Of a DNA stretch of 64,000 bases, positions 9,707-19,544 are shown in pieces. The DNA is from Prolixibacteraceae bacterium (GTDB lineage: Bacteria > Bacteroidota > Bacteroidia > Bacteroidales > Prolixibacteraceae), in the NCBI GenBank assembly GCA_028282705.1, contig JANQHI010000041.1, positions 62,001 through 126,000 on the forward strand. Direction: 5' to 3'. Position 1 is the stretch's first letter; each line of letters starts with the position of its first letter. Made by a program: the position numbers and the translations under genes. Under the pieces are notes generated by a model. It saw nothing but the letters and a program-made list of their open reading frames with translations, was not told the DNA's origin and ran no database searches.

Positions 9707-10454
9707 AACTCCTGCAATACTTAGTTATAACATATTCAACCAGCATAAAGGAATTATTGCTTTTACAACCACCAAGCAAAGCCTTCTTGCCCACTTGCCC
9801 AGGTTTTCAGTCAACTCAAATCCAAAATACCTTAATAACAGGCAGGAATTGGCTTCTATCCTTCAAATAAATACTAGCCAACTGGTTTTTCCCAAACAAA
9901 CCCATTCTTCAAACATTTTTAAAATCCAGGATAAACCTGAACATGAGCTGCATGATGTTGATGCCCTTGTTACAAATGTACCTGGCTTTTGCCTTTGCGT
10001 GCAAACAGCAGATTGTGTCCCAATTTTTTTAGTTGACCCAATAAAAAAAGTAATTGGGGTTGCCCATTCAGGATGGAGGGGGACAGTCAAAAAGATAGTT
10101 TCAAAATGTTTGGGTAAAATGGTTATTGAATACAATTGTAACCCTGTAGTAATGATGGCAGTTATTGGTCCATCTATCAGCCCAGCAATATATGAAGTTG
10201 GAAATGATGTAGCCTCTAAAGTACAAATGCACCTTCCATCTCCTGAAAAACTGCTTCAACCCAAAGGCGATAAGAAATGGTATTTTGATTTGTGGGCAGC
10301 TAACAAAAACCAACTAATTGAAAGTGGGCTTACACTTGAGAACATTGAAATTTCAGGAAAGTGTACTTACTCGAGCCCAAACAATTTTTTCTCAGCCAGA
10401 AGGGATGGTGCTGATACTGGAAGGATGGTAAGTGGAATAATGTTGAAGAATTAA
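9699..10454 (+). CDS. pgeF: Multicopper-oxidase-fold purine nucleoside phosphorylase (PgeF/YfiH/LACC1 family)
   Basis: A 251-residue protein of the YfiH/LACC1 family (formerly polyphenol oxidase), which carries a zinc site and has purine nucleoside phosphorylase/deaminase activity in characterised members and a peptidoglycan editing role in E. coli. Conserved features are QTADCVPIFLVD, VAHSGWRGT (zinc-ligand His), IGPSISPAIYEVG and the C-terminal YSSPNNFFSARRDGADTGR. ATG 9699 overlaps the regulator's 3' end by 8 bp, suggesting co-transcription; an in-frame ATG at 9684 is also possible. Confidence 0.88.
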   Translation: MVKTPAILSYNIFNQHKGIIAFTTTKQSLLAHLPRFSVNSNPKYLNNRQELASILQINTSQLVFPKQTHSSNIFKIQDKPEHELHDVDALVTNVPGFCLCVQTADCVPIFLVDPIKKVIGVAHSGWRGTVKKIVSKCLGKMVIEYNCNPVVMMAVIGPSISPAIYEVGNDVASKVQMHLPSPEKLLQPKGDKKWYFDLWAANKNQLIESGLTLENIEISGKCTYSSPNNFFSARRDGADTGRMVSGIMLKN

Positions 10455-10589
10455 TTTTAAGGATAAAAGATGAATATGAAAGGTTAATAATAGTTGTTGT
10501 GGATTTATGAATTATCCTTTCTTTTTATTTACTTTTCTTTAAATCAATTATCTTCGCAAATGTTTTAAACAAACAGAAAATTCAGACAC

Positions 10590-13500
10590 ATGAAGAGATT
10601 CAATTTTTTAAATAATATAGTAGGCTGGGTTGCTTTTTTGGTAGCTGCTGTAACTTATCTTTTAACCATTGAACCAACAGCTAGTTTTTGGGATTGTGGC
10701 GAATTTATAACAACCTCATACAAGCTTGAGGTAGGGCATCCTCCTGGTGCACCTTTTTTTATGATCTTAGGTAGGTTTTTCACCCTCTTTGGTGGGGCTG
10801 AATCAGCAGGAATGCTTATTAACACCCTTTCAGCATTAGCTAGTGCTTTCACCATTTTATTCCTGTTCTGGACCATCACCCACATAGCCAGGAAAATAGT
10901 ATTTGATGAAAATGGGCTTAGCCAGGGGCAAACCATTGCCATATTGGGAAGTGGGCTGGTTGGTGCATTAGCCTACACTTTTTCTGATACTTTCTGGTTT
11001 TCAGCAGTTGAAGGGGAGGTTTATGCCACTTCATCACTGTTCACAGCCGTGGTTTTTTGGGCTATTTTGAAATGGGAGGATGTTGCTGACCAACCTTATG
11101 CCAACAGGTGGCTCGTGTTCATTGCATACATTGTTGGGCTATCAATAGGGGTACACTTGCTTAACCTGCTTGCTATCCCTGCTGTGGTATTTGTCTATTA
11201 TTTTAAAAAATACAAGGTTTCCAGGAAAGGCATAATCTATTCATTGATTATTTCTGTTTTCCTGTTAGGAATTATTATGTATGGGATCATCCCCGGTTTT
11301 GTGAGTATAGGCTCATGGTTTGAATTACTGTTTGTCAACTCATTTGGGCTACCCTACCATTCTGGTTTATTGTTTTATGTGGCTGGTGTAATTACCCTTA
11401 TTGTATTGGGTATCAGGTATACATTAAAAAAACAAAAAGTACTTTGGAATACAGTCCTGGTTATGTTGGCTGCCATATTGATAGGGTATTCTTCTTTTAC
11501 CCTTATTATAGTACGTTCAGCAGCTAAACCCCCCATGAACCAGAATGCTCCTAATAATGCTTTTTCACTCCTTTCATACCTGAATAGGGAGCAATATGGT
11601 GAACGCCCATTATTCACAGGACAGTACTATAATTCACCCCTTGACCCTCAGGACAGGTACTCACAAGGGAAAGCTGTTTACTCGCAAATTGAGGGGAAAT
11701 ATGTGATTACCCACAATAAAGTAAAAGCCAATTATGACGAAAAATTTACCACTGTTTTCCCAAGGATGTGGAGTAACATGGAACCTACCCATGCTGAAGA
11801 ATATGCCAGCTGGGGGAAAATAAAGGGTACAAAAATCAGGCACAGGAGTGGGCAAGGAGAAACTGAAACCATTGTAAAACCCACTATGGCTGAAAACCTC
11901 AGGTTCTTTTTCCGTTACCAGGTGGGGCACATGTATTTCAGGTATTTTATGTGGAACTTTGCTGGGCGTCAGGATGATGTGCAAAGCCATGGCAGTATTC
12001 TTCATGGCAATTGGATAAGTGGTATCAAACCTATTGATAAATGGAGGCTGGGAGACCAGGATTTCCTGCCTGCTACACTAAAAAATAACAAAGCCAGAAA
12101 TACTTATTATTTCTTTCCTTTGATACTGGGGCTATTAGGTTTATTCTACCAATACAATAAAGGGAAAAATGGTAAACAGTGGTTATGGGTAGTATTCCTT
12201 CTGTTTTTCCTCACAGGGCTTGCCATTGTAATTTATCTTAACCAATACCCCCGCCAACCCAGGGAAAGGGATTATGCTTATGCAGCTTCTTTTTATGCAT
12301 TCAGCATCTGGATTGGTTTTGGTGTAATGGGGCTTTATGAAGCCCTAAAAAAATATTTGCCTGAAACAGCTACTGCAGGGTTGGTAACCCTGGTTTCACT
12401 GGTGCTGGTACCAGGGATCCTGGCATCAGAGAACTGGGATGACCATGACCGCTCAGGAAGGTATACTGCCCGTGACCTGGGGGGGAATTACCTCAAGTCA
12501 TGTGCCCCAAATGCCATCATTTTTACCAATGGGGATAATGATACTTTCCCCTTATGGTATAACCAGGAAGTAGAAGGAAACAGGACTGATGTAAGGGTAT
12601 GTAACCTTAGCTATTTGCAAACTGATTGGTACATAGACCAAATGAGGCTACAAGCTTATGACTCTGACCCTGTACCTTTTAAAATGGACAGTGAAAAATA
12701 CAGGCTGGGGACGCGTGACTTGGTGTACCTGATTGAAGACCCAAGGATAAAAGGAGCTGTTGACCTGGAAAAAGCCATGGATTTTGTTGCCAGTAATGAC
12801 CCAAAAACAAAAATGGCCCAATATGATAATGCTGCTTATATACCAGGAAAAGTCCTTGAATTCAAAATAGATAAAGAAGCAGTGATCAGGAATAAGGTTG
12901 TCCGCCCACAAGACTATGATAAAATTGTTGACACCATGGTCATTGACCTGAGTGACAAAAATTATATCTCAAAAGATGAAATGATGGTGCTAGACTTGTT
13001 GGCCAATAATAGGTGGGAGCGCCCCATTTACTATGCCATTACAGTTGGGCAAAGCAAATACCTGAACCTTCAGGATTATTTCCAGGTGGAAGGTTTTGCT
13101 TACAGGGTTGTACCCATAAAAAATGAAAGTGGTGATGCAGGATTCAATTTTGGTTCTGTGGCAAGTGATATCATGTACCATAACATGATGGAAAAATTCA
13201 AATGGGGGAATATGAATGCCCCTGGTATTTACCTTGATGAAAATAACAGGAGGATGATGACCAACATCAGGAACAGCTTTAACAGGCTGGCATCTACCCT
13301 TATTGCTGAAGGGAAAATGGATTCAGCAAAAGCTGTGGTTAATAAGTCACTGGAATTGATCCCCAATGAATTGATCCCATTTGAGTATTTTGGGCTTGAA
13401 TTAATTGATAACACCTACAAGCTTGGAGATATTAAAAAAGGGGATGAACTGGTTTCTGAGACATTTAAGGTGTTTAAAGAAGAAATTGAGTATGCTTTCT

Positions 13501-13676
13501 CCCTTGATTACAATTTATTGAATACAAGGAGCATGGGTGAAATTATCCAAAGGAATATGTTCTTTATGCAAAAAATGGAAAGGGCATGTAGTAGGTATTC
13601 AGAAAATGAAGAACTTAAAAAAGAGGTCAAATCTGCTATTGAAGGTTATTACCAACAAATAAGTAATTTGAATTAA
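10590..13676 (+). CDS. DUF2723 family multi-pass membrane protein (glycosyltransferase-like)
   Basis: A 1028-residue integral membrane protein. The N-terminus reads AAVTYLLTIEPTASFWDCGE then FITTSYKLEVGHPPGAPFF, the hallmark of DUF2723, with the acidic residues and HPPGAP loop resembling GT-C/protein O-mannosyltransferase folds. About ten or more hydrophobic helices fill residues 10-590; the soluble C-terminal 430 residues include DNDTFPLWY, a second conserved block. Function is not established; a lipid-linked sugar transferase role is inference. It is followed by a polysaccharide deacetylase whose ATG overlaps this stop (TAATG), so the two are translationally coupled. Confidence 0.88.
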   Translation: MKRFNFLNNIVGWVAFLVAAVTYLLTIEPTASFWDCGEFITTSYKLEVGHPPGAPFFMILGRFFTLFGGAESAGMLINTLSALASAFTILFLFWTITHIARKIVFDENGLSQGQTIAILGSGLVGALAYTFSDTFWFSAVEGEVYATSSLFTAVVFWAILKWEDVADQPYANRWLVFIAYIVGLSIGVHLLNLLAIPAVVFVYYFKKYKVSRKGIIYSLIISVFLLGIIMYGIIPGFVSIGSWFELLFVNSFGLPYHSGLLFYVAGVITLIVLGIRYTLKKQKVLWNTVLVMLAAILIGYSSFTLIIVRSAAKPPMNQNAPNNAFSLLSYLNREQYGERPLFTGQYYNSPLDPQDRYSQGKAVYSQIEGKYVITHNKVKANYDEKFTTVFPRMWSNMEPTHAEEYASWGKIKGTKIRHRSGQGETETIVKPTMAENLRFFFRYQVGHMYFRYFMWNFAGRQDDVQSHGSILHGNWISGIKPIDKWRLGDQDFLPATLKNNKARNTYYFFPLILGLLGLFYQYNKGKNGKQWLWVVFLLFFLTGLAIVIYLNQYPRQPRERDYAYAASFYAFSIWIGFGVMGLYEALKKYLPETATAGLVTLVSLVLVPGILASENWDDHDRSGRYTARDLGGNYLKSCAPNAIIFTNGDNDTFPLWYNQEVEGNRTDVRVCNLSYLQTDWYIDQMRLQAYDSDPVPFKMDSEKYRLGTRDLVYLIEDPRIKGAVDLEKAMDFVASNDPKTKMAQYDNAAYIPGKVLEFKIDKEAVIRNKVVRPQDYDKIVDTMVIDLSDKNYISKDEMMVLDLLANNRWERPIYYAITVGQSKYLNLQDYFQVEGFAYRVVPIKNESGDAGFNFGSVASDIMYHNMMEKFKWGNMNAPGIYLDENNRRMMTNIRNSFNRLASTLIAEGKMDSAKAVVNKSLELIPNELIPFEYFGLELIDNTYKLGDIKKGDELVSETFKVFKEEIEYAFSLDYNLLNTRSMGEIIQRNMFFMQKMERACSRYSENEELKKEVKSAIEGYYQQISNLN

Positions 13677-14371
13677 TGTTTCGTTTCAGACCACGTGTAC
13701 ATTTGCCAAGAATTATAACCAATTGGTTTCTTGAAGCCATTTGGCACATAGATGATGGGCAAAAAACAGTATACCTCACTTTTGATGATGGGCCTGTACC
13801 TGAAATAACTGATTGGGTACTGAGCCTGTTAAAGCAGGAAAACATACAAGCTACCTTTTTTGTAGTTGGCGAAAATGCCTTTAAGCACCCTGAGGTATTT
13901 CAACGTGTCCTTGAAGAAGGTCATGTTGTTGGCAACCATACCTACAACCACCTTCAGGGCATAAAAACAGCTAACTATGAATTCTTCAAAAACATTGAAA
14001 AAGCTGACAAGTTGGTAAAGTCAAACCTGTTCAGGCCTCCACATGGTTGGCTAACCAGGAAACAATACAAGTTCCTGTCTATTAAGTACAAAATTATCAT
14101 GTGGGATGTAATCAGCTGTGATTATGACAAGAAACTTCCTGGAGAAAAAGTGGTTAAAAATGTCCTGAAGTTTGTGCGCCCAGGGTCTATCATAACTTTC
14201 CATGACTCAATAAAGGCAGAAAAGAACCTGAGGTATGCCCTTCCAATTGTTATTAAAAAGCTGAAAGAACAAGGGTATTCTTTTAAAAAGATTGAATTTG
14301 AAAAAATAAAAAATATCTACTCGCATTCTTCTATCAACCAAATAATTAACAAGATTAAAAAAACTGCTTAA
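13676..14371 (+). CDS. Polysaccharide deacetylase family protein (NodB homology)
   Basis: A 231-residue carbohydrate esterase family 4 enzyme, which removes N-acetyl groups from peptidoglycan, chitin-like or surface glycans. The catalytic motifs are present in order: TFDDGP (metal and base aspartates), GNHTYNH (HxxxxH metal ligands), RPPHGW, the later WDVISCDYD and ITFHDS (His of the active site). No signal peptide is evident, so it may act in the cytoplasm or be membrane-associated. Its start codon overlaps the DUF2723 stop codon, and purD follows 11 bp downstream. Confidence 0.92.
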   Translation: MFRFRPRVHLPRIITNWFLEAIWHIDDGQKTVYLTFDDGPVPEITDWVLSLLKQENIQATFFVVGENAFKHPEVFQRVLEEGHVVGNHTYNHLQGIKTANYEFFKNIEKADKLVKSNLFRPPHGWLTRKQYKFLSIKYKIIMWDVISCDYDKKLPGEKVVKNVLKFVRPGSIITFHDSIKAEKNLRYALPIVIKKLKEQGYSFKKIEFEKIKNIYSHSSINQIINKIKKTA

Positions 14372-14381
14372 ATATAGTTCA

Positions 14382-15650
14382 ATGAATATTTTAATTGTAG
14401 GATCAGGAGGCCGGGAGCATGCCCTTGGCTGGAAAATAAAACAAAGTAAAAAAGTAAACCAACTGTTTTTTGCCCCAGGGAATGCTGGCACTGGTGAATT
14501 GGGTACAAACCTGGAAATAGGTGTGTCTGATTTTAGCAGCCTAAAAAAAGCTGTCCTGGAAAAGAATATCCACCTGATGCTGGTTGGACCTGAAGTCCCT
14601 CTGGTTGAAGGTATCCATGATTATTTTTCCAATGATCCTGAACTCCAACATATAAAAGTAGTTGGTCCCAAAAAACATGGGGCAATGTTGGAAGGGAGTA
14701 AAGACTTTGCCAAAGATTTTATGTTACGCCATGGTATTCCCACAGCCAAATATACCACTGTTTCAAAAGAAACCTTAGCTGATGGGATTTCCTTCCTGAA
14801 AACCATGAAAGCCCCTTATGTTTTAAAAGCTGATGGGTTAGCTGCTGGCAAAGGGGTGCTAATTATTGATTCCTTTGAAGAAGCTGCCAGGTCATTGGAA
14901 AAGATGCTTAATGGGCAGTTTGGCGAGGCCAGCAGCAAAGTAGTTATTGAAGAATTTTTAAGTGGTGTCGAGCTATCAGTATTTGTGATAACTGATGGGA
15001 AAGGCTATAAAATACTACCTGAAGCAAAAGACTACAAACGCATTGGGGAAGGTGATACAGGGCTGAATACTGGAGGCATGGGGGCTATTTCCCCTGTTCC
15101 ATTTGCTGATGCTGAGTTTATGGGTAAAATCGAAAACCAAATCATTATCCCAACCATTGAAGGGCTCCAGAAAGAAAACATTGAATACAATGGGTTTATC
15201 TTTTTAGGGCTGATCAATGTAGGTGGGAACCCATATGTGATCGAGTACAATGTAAGGATGGGTGACCCTGAAACTGAAGCTATAATGCTTAGGGTGAAAT
15301 CAGATTTTGTTGACTTGCTGGAAGGGGCTGCAACTGGAACACTTGTAGAAAAAAACATTGAAATTGATGAGCGTGCAACTGTTACTGTGATGATGGTTTC
15401 AGGAGGCTACCCTGGAAGCTATGAAAAAGGGAAAGTAATTACTGGAATTGAGAATGTTGCAGGCAGTATTGTATTCCATGCTGGAACCAAGACAAAAGAT
15501 GGGCAAGTGGTAACTAATGGAGGAAGGATAATTGCTGTCAGTTCATATGGAGAAAATAAGGAAGAGGCTTTGGCTACCTCCTATGCCAATGTCAATAAAA
15601 TAGATTTTGAAAACAAGAATTTCCGTAAAGACCTTGGTTTTGACTTGTAA
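14382..15650 (+). CDS. purD: Phosphoribosylamine-glycine ligase
   Basis: ATP-grasp enzyme of step 2 of purine synthesis, joining glycine to phosphoribosylamine. The 422-residue length is standard. Features: N-terminal [19 protein letters not shown], the PGNAGT loop, [13 protein letters not shown]-grasp segments [16 protein letters not shown] and [15 protein letters not shown], the [10 protein letters not shown] loop and [12 protein letters not shown]. It sits between the deacetylase and DUF6427 in a tight same-strand cluster (gaps of 10 and 2 bp). Confidence 0.97.
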   Translation: MNILIVGSGGREHALGWKIKQSKKVNQLFFAPGNAGTGELGTNLEIGVSDFSSLKKAVLEKNIHLMLVGPEVPLVEGIHDYFSNDPELQHIKVVGPKKHGAMLEGSKDFAKDFMLRHGIPTAKYTTVSKETLADGISFLKTMKAPYVLKADGLAAGKGVLIIDSFEEAARSLEKMLNGQFGEASSKVVIEEFLSGVELSVFVITDGKGYKILPEAKDYKRIGEGDTGLNTGGMGAISPVPFADAEFMGKIENQIIIPTIEGLQKENIEYNGFIFLGLINVGGNPYVIEYNVRMGDPETEAIMLRVKSDFVDLLEGAATGTLVEKNIEIDERATVTVMMVSGGYPGSYEKGKVITGIENVAGSIVFHAGTKTKDGQVVTNGGRIIAVSSYGENKEEALATSYANVNKIDFENKNFRKDLGFDL

Positions 15651-15652
15651 TT

Positions 15653-16639
15653 ATGCTACTGAGAATCTTAAAATCAAACCAGGCTTATAACCTGATATTA
15701 TTCCCTTTGGTGGGAATCTTATTATGGTCAGTGAGCCTGATTACACCTTCAAGCTACCTGTTTTTTGAAGGAGAGGGGCAAATGGTATTGTTTAAGCCTC
15801 TCTATAAACTGGTTCAGGGTTCTGCATTTGCGCAAGTTTTTATTGCACTTGTAATTTTAATTTTTATTGGCTTCCTTATCCAACGTTTTAACAGCCAGTT
15901 TGGGTTTATCAGGAAACGCACATTACTGCCTTCCTGCTATTTTATTATCCTTATCAGTGGGTTGCACAGTTTACAAGCTCTGCACCCTGTATATTTTTCA
16001 GGCATATTTTTAATGTTAGCCCTTTTCAGGTGTTTTAATGCCTTTGAAAAGAAAAATACCTATTCCAATTCATTTGATGCTGGTTTATTTATTGGGCTGG
16101 GGTCACTTTTTTATCTGAATACCATTTTTATCTACCCTGCTATTGTGCTGGGATTGGTAAGCATTAACAAAGAATTTTCGTGGCGTAACCTGGCATTAAC
16201 ACTTTTTGGGGTAGCCCTTCCATGGATATTTGTTTTTTCATTCTTTTTTATTTCTGATAAATCAGAGGTATTGGTTCAAACATTATCAGGTAATATACTC
16301 ACAGTGAATAACCACATAAAAGGAGACATCCCTTTGCAAATATATTTAGGGTTTCAACTCCTATTGGTAATTATTGCCAGTTTGAACATTATTAAATTTT
16401 ATGACACCAAAAAAGTCAGCTCGCGAAAATATTTTGTCAGTTTCTTTTGGATATTCCTTTTTGCTGCCTCAACCTGGATATTTGTCCCAGCAGCTTCAAT
16501 TGAAATAATGGTATTGGTTGCTTTCCCCACTACATTCCTTGCCTCAAATTATTTTGTTTACCTGAAATCAAGGCTGTGGGGAGAACTTCTGTTTGCCATC
16601 TTTATAGGGCTGGCAGTTTATATGCAGTTTATTGGTTAA
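15653..16639 (+). CDS. DUF6427-type multi-pass membrane protein
   Basis: A 328-residue integral membrane protein with about nine hydrophobic helices spread over the whole chain. It starts 2 bp after purD. The pattern of an initial LLRILKSNQAYNLILFPLVG and later helices fits the DUF6427 family that commonly neighbours purD in Bacteroidota. No catalytic motif is visible and the function is unknown. Confidence 0.7.
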   Translation: MLLRILKSNQAYNLILFPLVGILLWSVSLITPSSYLFFEGEGQMVLFKPLYKLVQGSAFAQVFIALVILIFIGFLIQRFNSQFGFIRKRTLLPSCYFIILISGLHSLQALHPVYFSGIFLMLALFRCFNAFEKKNTYSNSFDAGLFIGLGSLFYLNTIFIYPAIVLGLVSINKEFSWRNLALTLFGVALPWIFVFSFFFISDKSEVLVQTLSGNILTVNNHIKGDIPLQIYLGFQLLLVIIASLNIIKFYDTKKVSSRKYFVSFFWIFLFAASTWIFVPAASIEIMVLVAFPTTFLASNYFVYLKSRLWGELLFAIFIGLAVYMQFIG

Positions 16640-16818
16640 TTAAAAAACACTTTTCTTGGGGGTTGGCTTAAATAAAGCCTAGTACCTAGCCAATTGCCTT
16701 GTTAACATTTATTGTTGGCTATTTTATTTTCTTAGCAGATGCTTTGCCTGTATTAGTTTCTGAAACATAATTTCTTTGCTTTTATATTTTTCTGAAGTAC
16801 ATCCAATATATGATTAAA

Positions 16819-16849
16819 GGGAACCGTTCCCTAAAAAAGGAACAGTTCC
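16819..16849. repeat. Intergenic palindrome, family P1 (copy 1)
   Basis: GGAACCGTTCC and GGAACAGTTCC separated by about 8 bp; each half is itself almost a palindrome. Related copies lie at 19487-19520, 20871-20902, 25986-26015 and a half copy at 27324-27336, all in the accessory stretch. Probably a repeated extragenic palindrome or MITE-like unit; it can also form a hairpin in RNA. Confidence 0.8.
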
Positions 16850-16889
16850 TTCTTTGTCAAGTTATTTTAATAATACTGCCTCCATAAAT

Positions 16890-17070
16890 AGGAAGTTAAA
16901 AACTTCCTCATCCCTTCTAAATTGTTTTCTCAATTAATTTGATTACATGTAGTGCCTGCATTTATATTAATTTGGGCACTATAATATCCAGAATAATAAA
17001 AAATTCATGCCAAGTAAGGGTGTGGAGGTTTTTAACCTCCAATTTCAGGAAGTTGGAAACTTCCTCACCC
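16890..17070 (+). pseudogene. Decayed remnant of a palindrome-flanked DUF4143 ATPase locus
   Basis: This stretch aligns in two blocks with the ATPase locus at 27.4-28.9 kb. The left block (about 16902-17004) resembles 27385-27483, that is, the palindrome arm, the CTCAATTAATTTGA segment, TTTATATTAATTTGGGCACT and the first codons of the ATPase, here with both candidate ATG codons changed to ATA. The right block (17017-17070) resembles 28814-28868, the downstream palindrome. The roughly 1.3 kb between them, the gene body, is missing. It is therefore a deletion derivative that retains only the ends. The rest of the 16640-17399 gap holds only palindromes. Confidence 0.7.
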
Positions 17071-17077
17071 TCTTTTT

Positions 17078-17246
17078 CTAGTGTCGTGTCATGTCTGAAA
17101 TGACGGTTAAGTTGAAGTTATTTTGGTTTTTGGCAAGGCAAAGAATCTGCGCATAGCAACGTTCTGTAAACGATTTTTTAACGTAGCCCAAAAATCAAAA
17201 AAACAATGCTTGGGCTGTCAGAGCAGGCGTGACATGACTACTAGTG
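17078..17246. repeat. MITE-like inverted repeat element
   Basis: Imperfect inverted termini, GTGTCATGTC near 17085 and GACATGAC followed by TACTAG near 17231-17245, enclose about 130 bp with an internal inverted pair (TTTTGGTTTTTGG against CCCAAAAATCAAAA). No ORF. Its origin and mobility are inferred from structure only. Confidence 0.5.
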
Positions 17247-17399
17247 TAGTAATATAATTATTCAGAACATATGATTGATTTTTCACTCACATATTTATAG
17301 ATACAATAAAAAATCCACGGAATCATTTGAAAACAAGCCAGTTGTTAAGTAACTTTGTTTCTAATAATTATTAAAGTCCATAACAAATAAAATAGGGTA

Positions 17400-19466
17400 A
17401 TGATTTTTTCCCCCGAAAATACAAACCAATTGCGCGTAATCACTTTTTTGATTTCTTTGTTAGCATTGATCCCCATTTTACTGCTTTATCCAAAGCCCGA
17501 AAAATACAAAGCTGAAATACTGTCTGAAAAATATAAAGTTGAAACAAAAATTGAAACATATAATGACCTGGATTTTGATGGCTTAAGTGAACTGATCAGG
17601 TTTGACCTGGATTTTCTTAACCAATCCTCCATTATCGTCCAGAAAGGGAATAAATTCCTTTACCAACATAACTTTGATAAACCATTTGTAAATGTTTACT
17701 TTTTTTTCTTTGGAGATTACAATAATGACAACCAAAAAGAAATATACCTTTTCCAGCATGCCAATGATTCCATTTTTTTGACTGTAATAGAATCTCTTTC
17801 AGGTAATTTTATTTTAAAAGAATTTTATATTGACACCTATTCCAAATTTAATGGCAGGATTGATTTCTCCATACAAAGCCAGCAATTAATTGGGTTAGAC
17901 AAAGTAGAAAATAAACAACTTGTATTTAATATTTATTGTGCTTTTTCAAAATCAATCAGGCATATTTATAAAATAAATCTGGACACAAAAAAGCTGCAAA
18001 AGTCGGAAGAAGGAGGTTTATCTATTTATAAAAATATCAGGGCATATGATATTGACAAGGATGGGGAAAAAGAACTTTTTGGGAATTTTTCAATGTTTGG
18101 GAATTATAACCCTACCTACCCTTACTCTGACCTGTTTGGCTGGTTAATGGTCTATGGCCATAATTTAGCTTTTAAGTTTACCCCATATAAAATTGGGAAG
18201 TACCCCGGAAGGATAAGTACTGCTCCCTTACAAAATAACAAATTTGCTGCATTATATGAACACCTGGGAGAGGGAGAAGACTCATCTTTTATTGGTATTT
18301 ATAATGGCAAAGGTATCCTGTTAAACAAAAGAAATGTAGCATCAAGTATTGAAAATGAAGCTTTGCTTTTTGTTACAGAACCCAAAGATGCCCCCAACCA
18401 ACTAAAGCTTATACAAAAGAATGGGGAGGTAACTATTTATGATAGCCAACTAGATGTAATAAAACATTGGGAAACCAAACCACTCAATGTAATTTGGGGC
18501 ACATTAGATATCAATAATGATGGTATAAATGAATATATATTACCAACTCCTTCTGAAAATGGGTTAACTATTGCAACACCAGATTTCAAAAACCATGTAA
18601 AACTTGCAACAGGCTCTTTTAAATACATTTACCCTTCCATTTATCAAATAAATAATAAAAAGCCATTGCTTTTTATTTGCCAGGATAAAACCAATTATTT
18701 TATTGAGTATTCAAAAAATGTGAATTACACATTATACTGGTTTTACATTGCAGGCTTCTGGCTGGTTGTATTTGGCTTGCTTGTATTGCTGGGTTATTAT
18801 AATCAAATGATTGCCAAACGTAAGTATGAAAACGAAAAACAAATTGGGGAATTACAGCTGCTCAGCATTAAAAACCAACTAGCCCCGCATTTTACATTTA
18901 ACATCCTTAACTCCATTGGTGGGCTTTATAATGAAAGGGATGCCGAAAAAGCTAACCTTATGATTGGCAGGTATGCAAAGCTTTTAAGGCAAGCAGTATT
19001 CCAATCAGGGAAAGTTGATACCACTTTAAAGGATGAATTAAGGTATACTGAAAACTACATATTACTAGAGCAGTTCAGGTACAATAAAAAATTTGATTAT
19101 ACGATTGAAATTGATAAACAGGTAAACCAAACATTTCAATTGCCCAAATTGCTTATCCACTCTTTTGTTGAAAATGCCATTAAGCATGGGCTAAAGCACT
19201 TAAAGGAAAAAGGGGATTTAAAAATTCAGGCCCACCAAAACAATAGCCTGGCAAAAATCATTATCACAGACAATGGTATTGGCAGGGAAAAAGCCAAAGA
19301 ATACTCATCAATGAGTACTGGGAAAGGATTGGAAATAGTAAATCAAACCCTGGAACTCTATTTTAAACTTAAAAATGTAAAGATTGAATATAAAATTGAC
19401 GACCTTTATTCCGGAAAAGGGGAACCAAATGGGACAAGGGTAACAATAACCATCCCGATAGGTTAA
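17400..19466 (+). CDS. LytS-type sensor histidine kinase with large extracytoplasmic domain
   Basis: A 688-residue sensor. A transmembrane helix at about residues 10-28 and another at about 441-466 frame a ~410-residue periplasmic region with repeated DFDGL/DIDKDGEKELFG/DINNDGINEY motifs, which look like calcium-binding FG-GAP/VCBS-type repeats of a beta-propeller. The cytoplasmic part is a His_kinase (LytS-class) module: NQLAPHFTFNILNSI with phospho-acceptor His497, the N-box SFVENAIKHG and the G-box TDNGIGREKA, ending NGTRVTITIPI. It phosphorylates a response regulator, almost surely the one encoded 79 bp downstream. The ligand is unknown. The start codon ATG at 17400 is close to the first helix. 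Confidence 0.88.
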   Translation: MIFSPENTNQLRVITFLISLLALIPILLLYPKPEKYKAEILSEKYKVETKIETYNDLDFDGLSELIRFDLDFLNQSSIIVQKGNKFLYQHNFDKPFVNVYFFFFGDYNNDNQKEIYLFQHANDSIFLTVIESLSGNFILKEFYIDTYSKFNGRIDFSIQSQQLIGLDKVENKQLVFNIYCAFSKSIRHIYKINLDTKKLQKSEEGGLSIYKNIRAYDIDKDGEKELFGNFSMFGNYNPTYPYSDLFGWLMVYGHNLAFKFTPYKIGKYPGRISTAPLQNNKFAALYEHLGEGEDSSFIGIYNGKGILLNKRNVASSIENEALLFVTEPKDAPNQLKLIQKNGEVTIYDSQLDVIKHWETKPLNVIWGTLDINNDGINEYILPTPSENGLTIATPDFKNHVKLATGSFKYIYPSIYQINNKKPLLFICQDKTNYFIEYSKNVNYTLYWFYIAGFWLVVFGLLVLLGYYNQMIAKRKYENEKQIGELQLLSIKNQLAPHFTFNILNSIGGLYNERDAEKANLMIGRYAKLLRQAVFQSGKVDTTLKDELRYTENYILLEQFRYNKKFDYTIEIDKQVNQTFQLPKLLIHSFVENAIKHGLKHLKEKGDLKIQAHQNNSLAKIIITDNGIGREKAKEYSSMSTGKGLEIVNQTLELYFKLKNVKIEYKIDDLYSGKGEPNGTRVTITIPIG

Positions 19467-19486
19467 AAACCTTGCCCTTTTTAGTT

Positions 19487-19520
19487 AGGGAACCATTCTC
19501 TTTTTGAAAGAATGGTTCCT
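19487..19520. repeat. Intergenic palindrome, family P1 (divergent copy)
   Basis: AGGGAACCATTCT and AGAATGGTTCCT form a 12-bp stem with a loop of about ten bases. It lies between the sensor kinase and its response regulator and could act as an intra-operon hairpin. Sequence diverges from other P1 copies but keeps compensating changes in both arms (CCATTCT/AGAATGG). Confidence 0.75.
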
Positions 19521-19544
19521 TAAACCTAATACTAAAAAACCACC

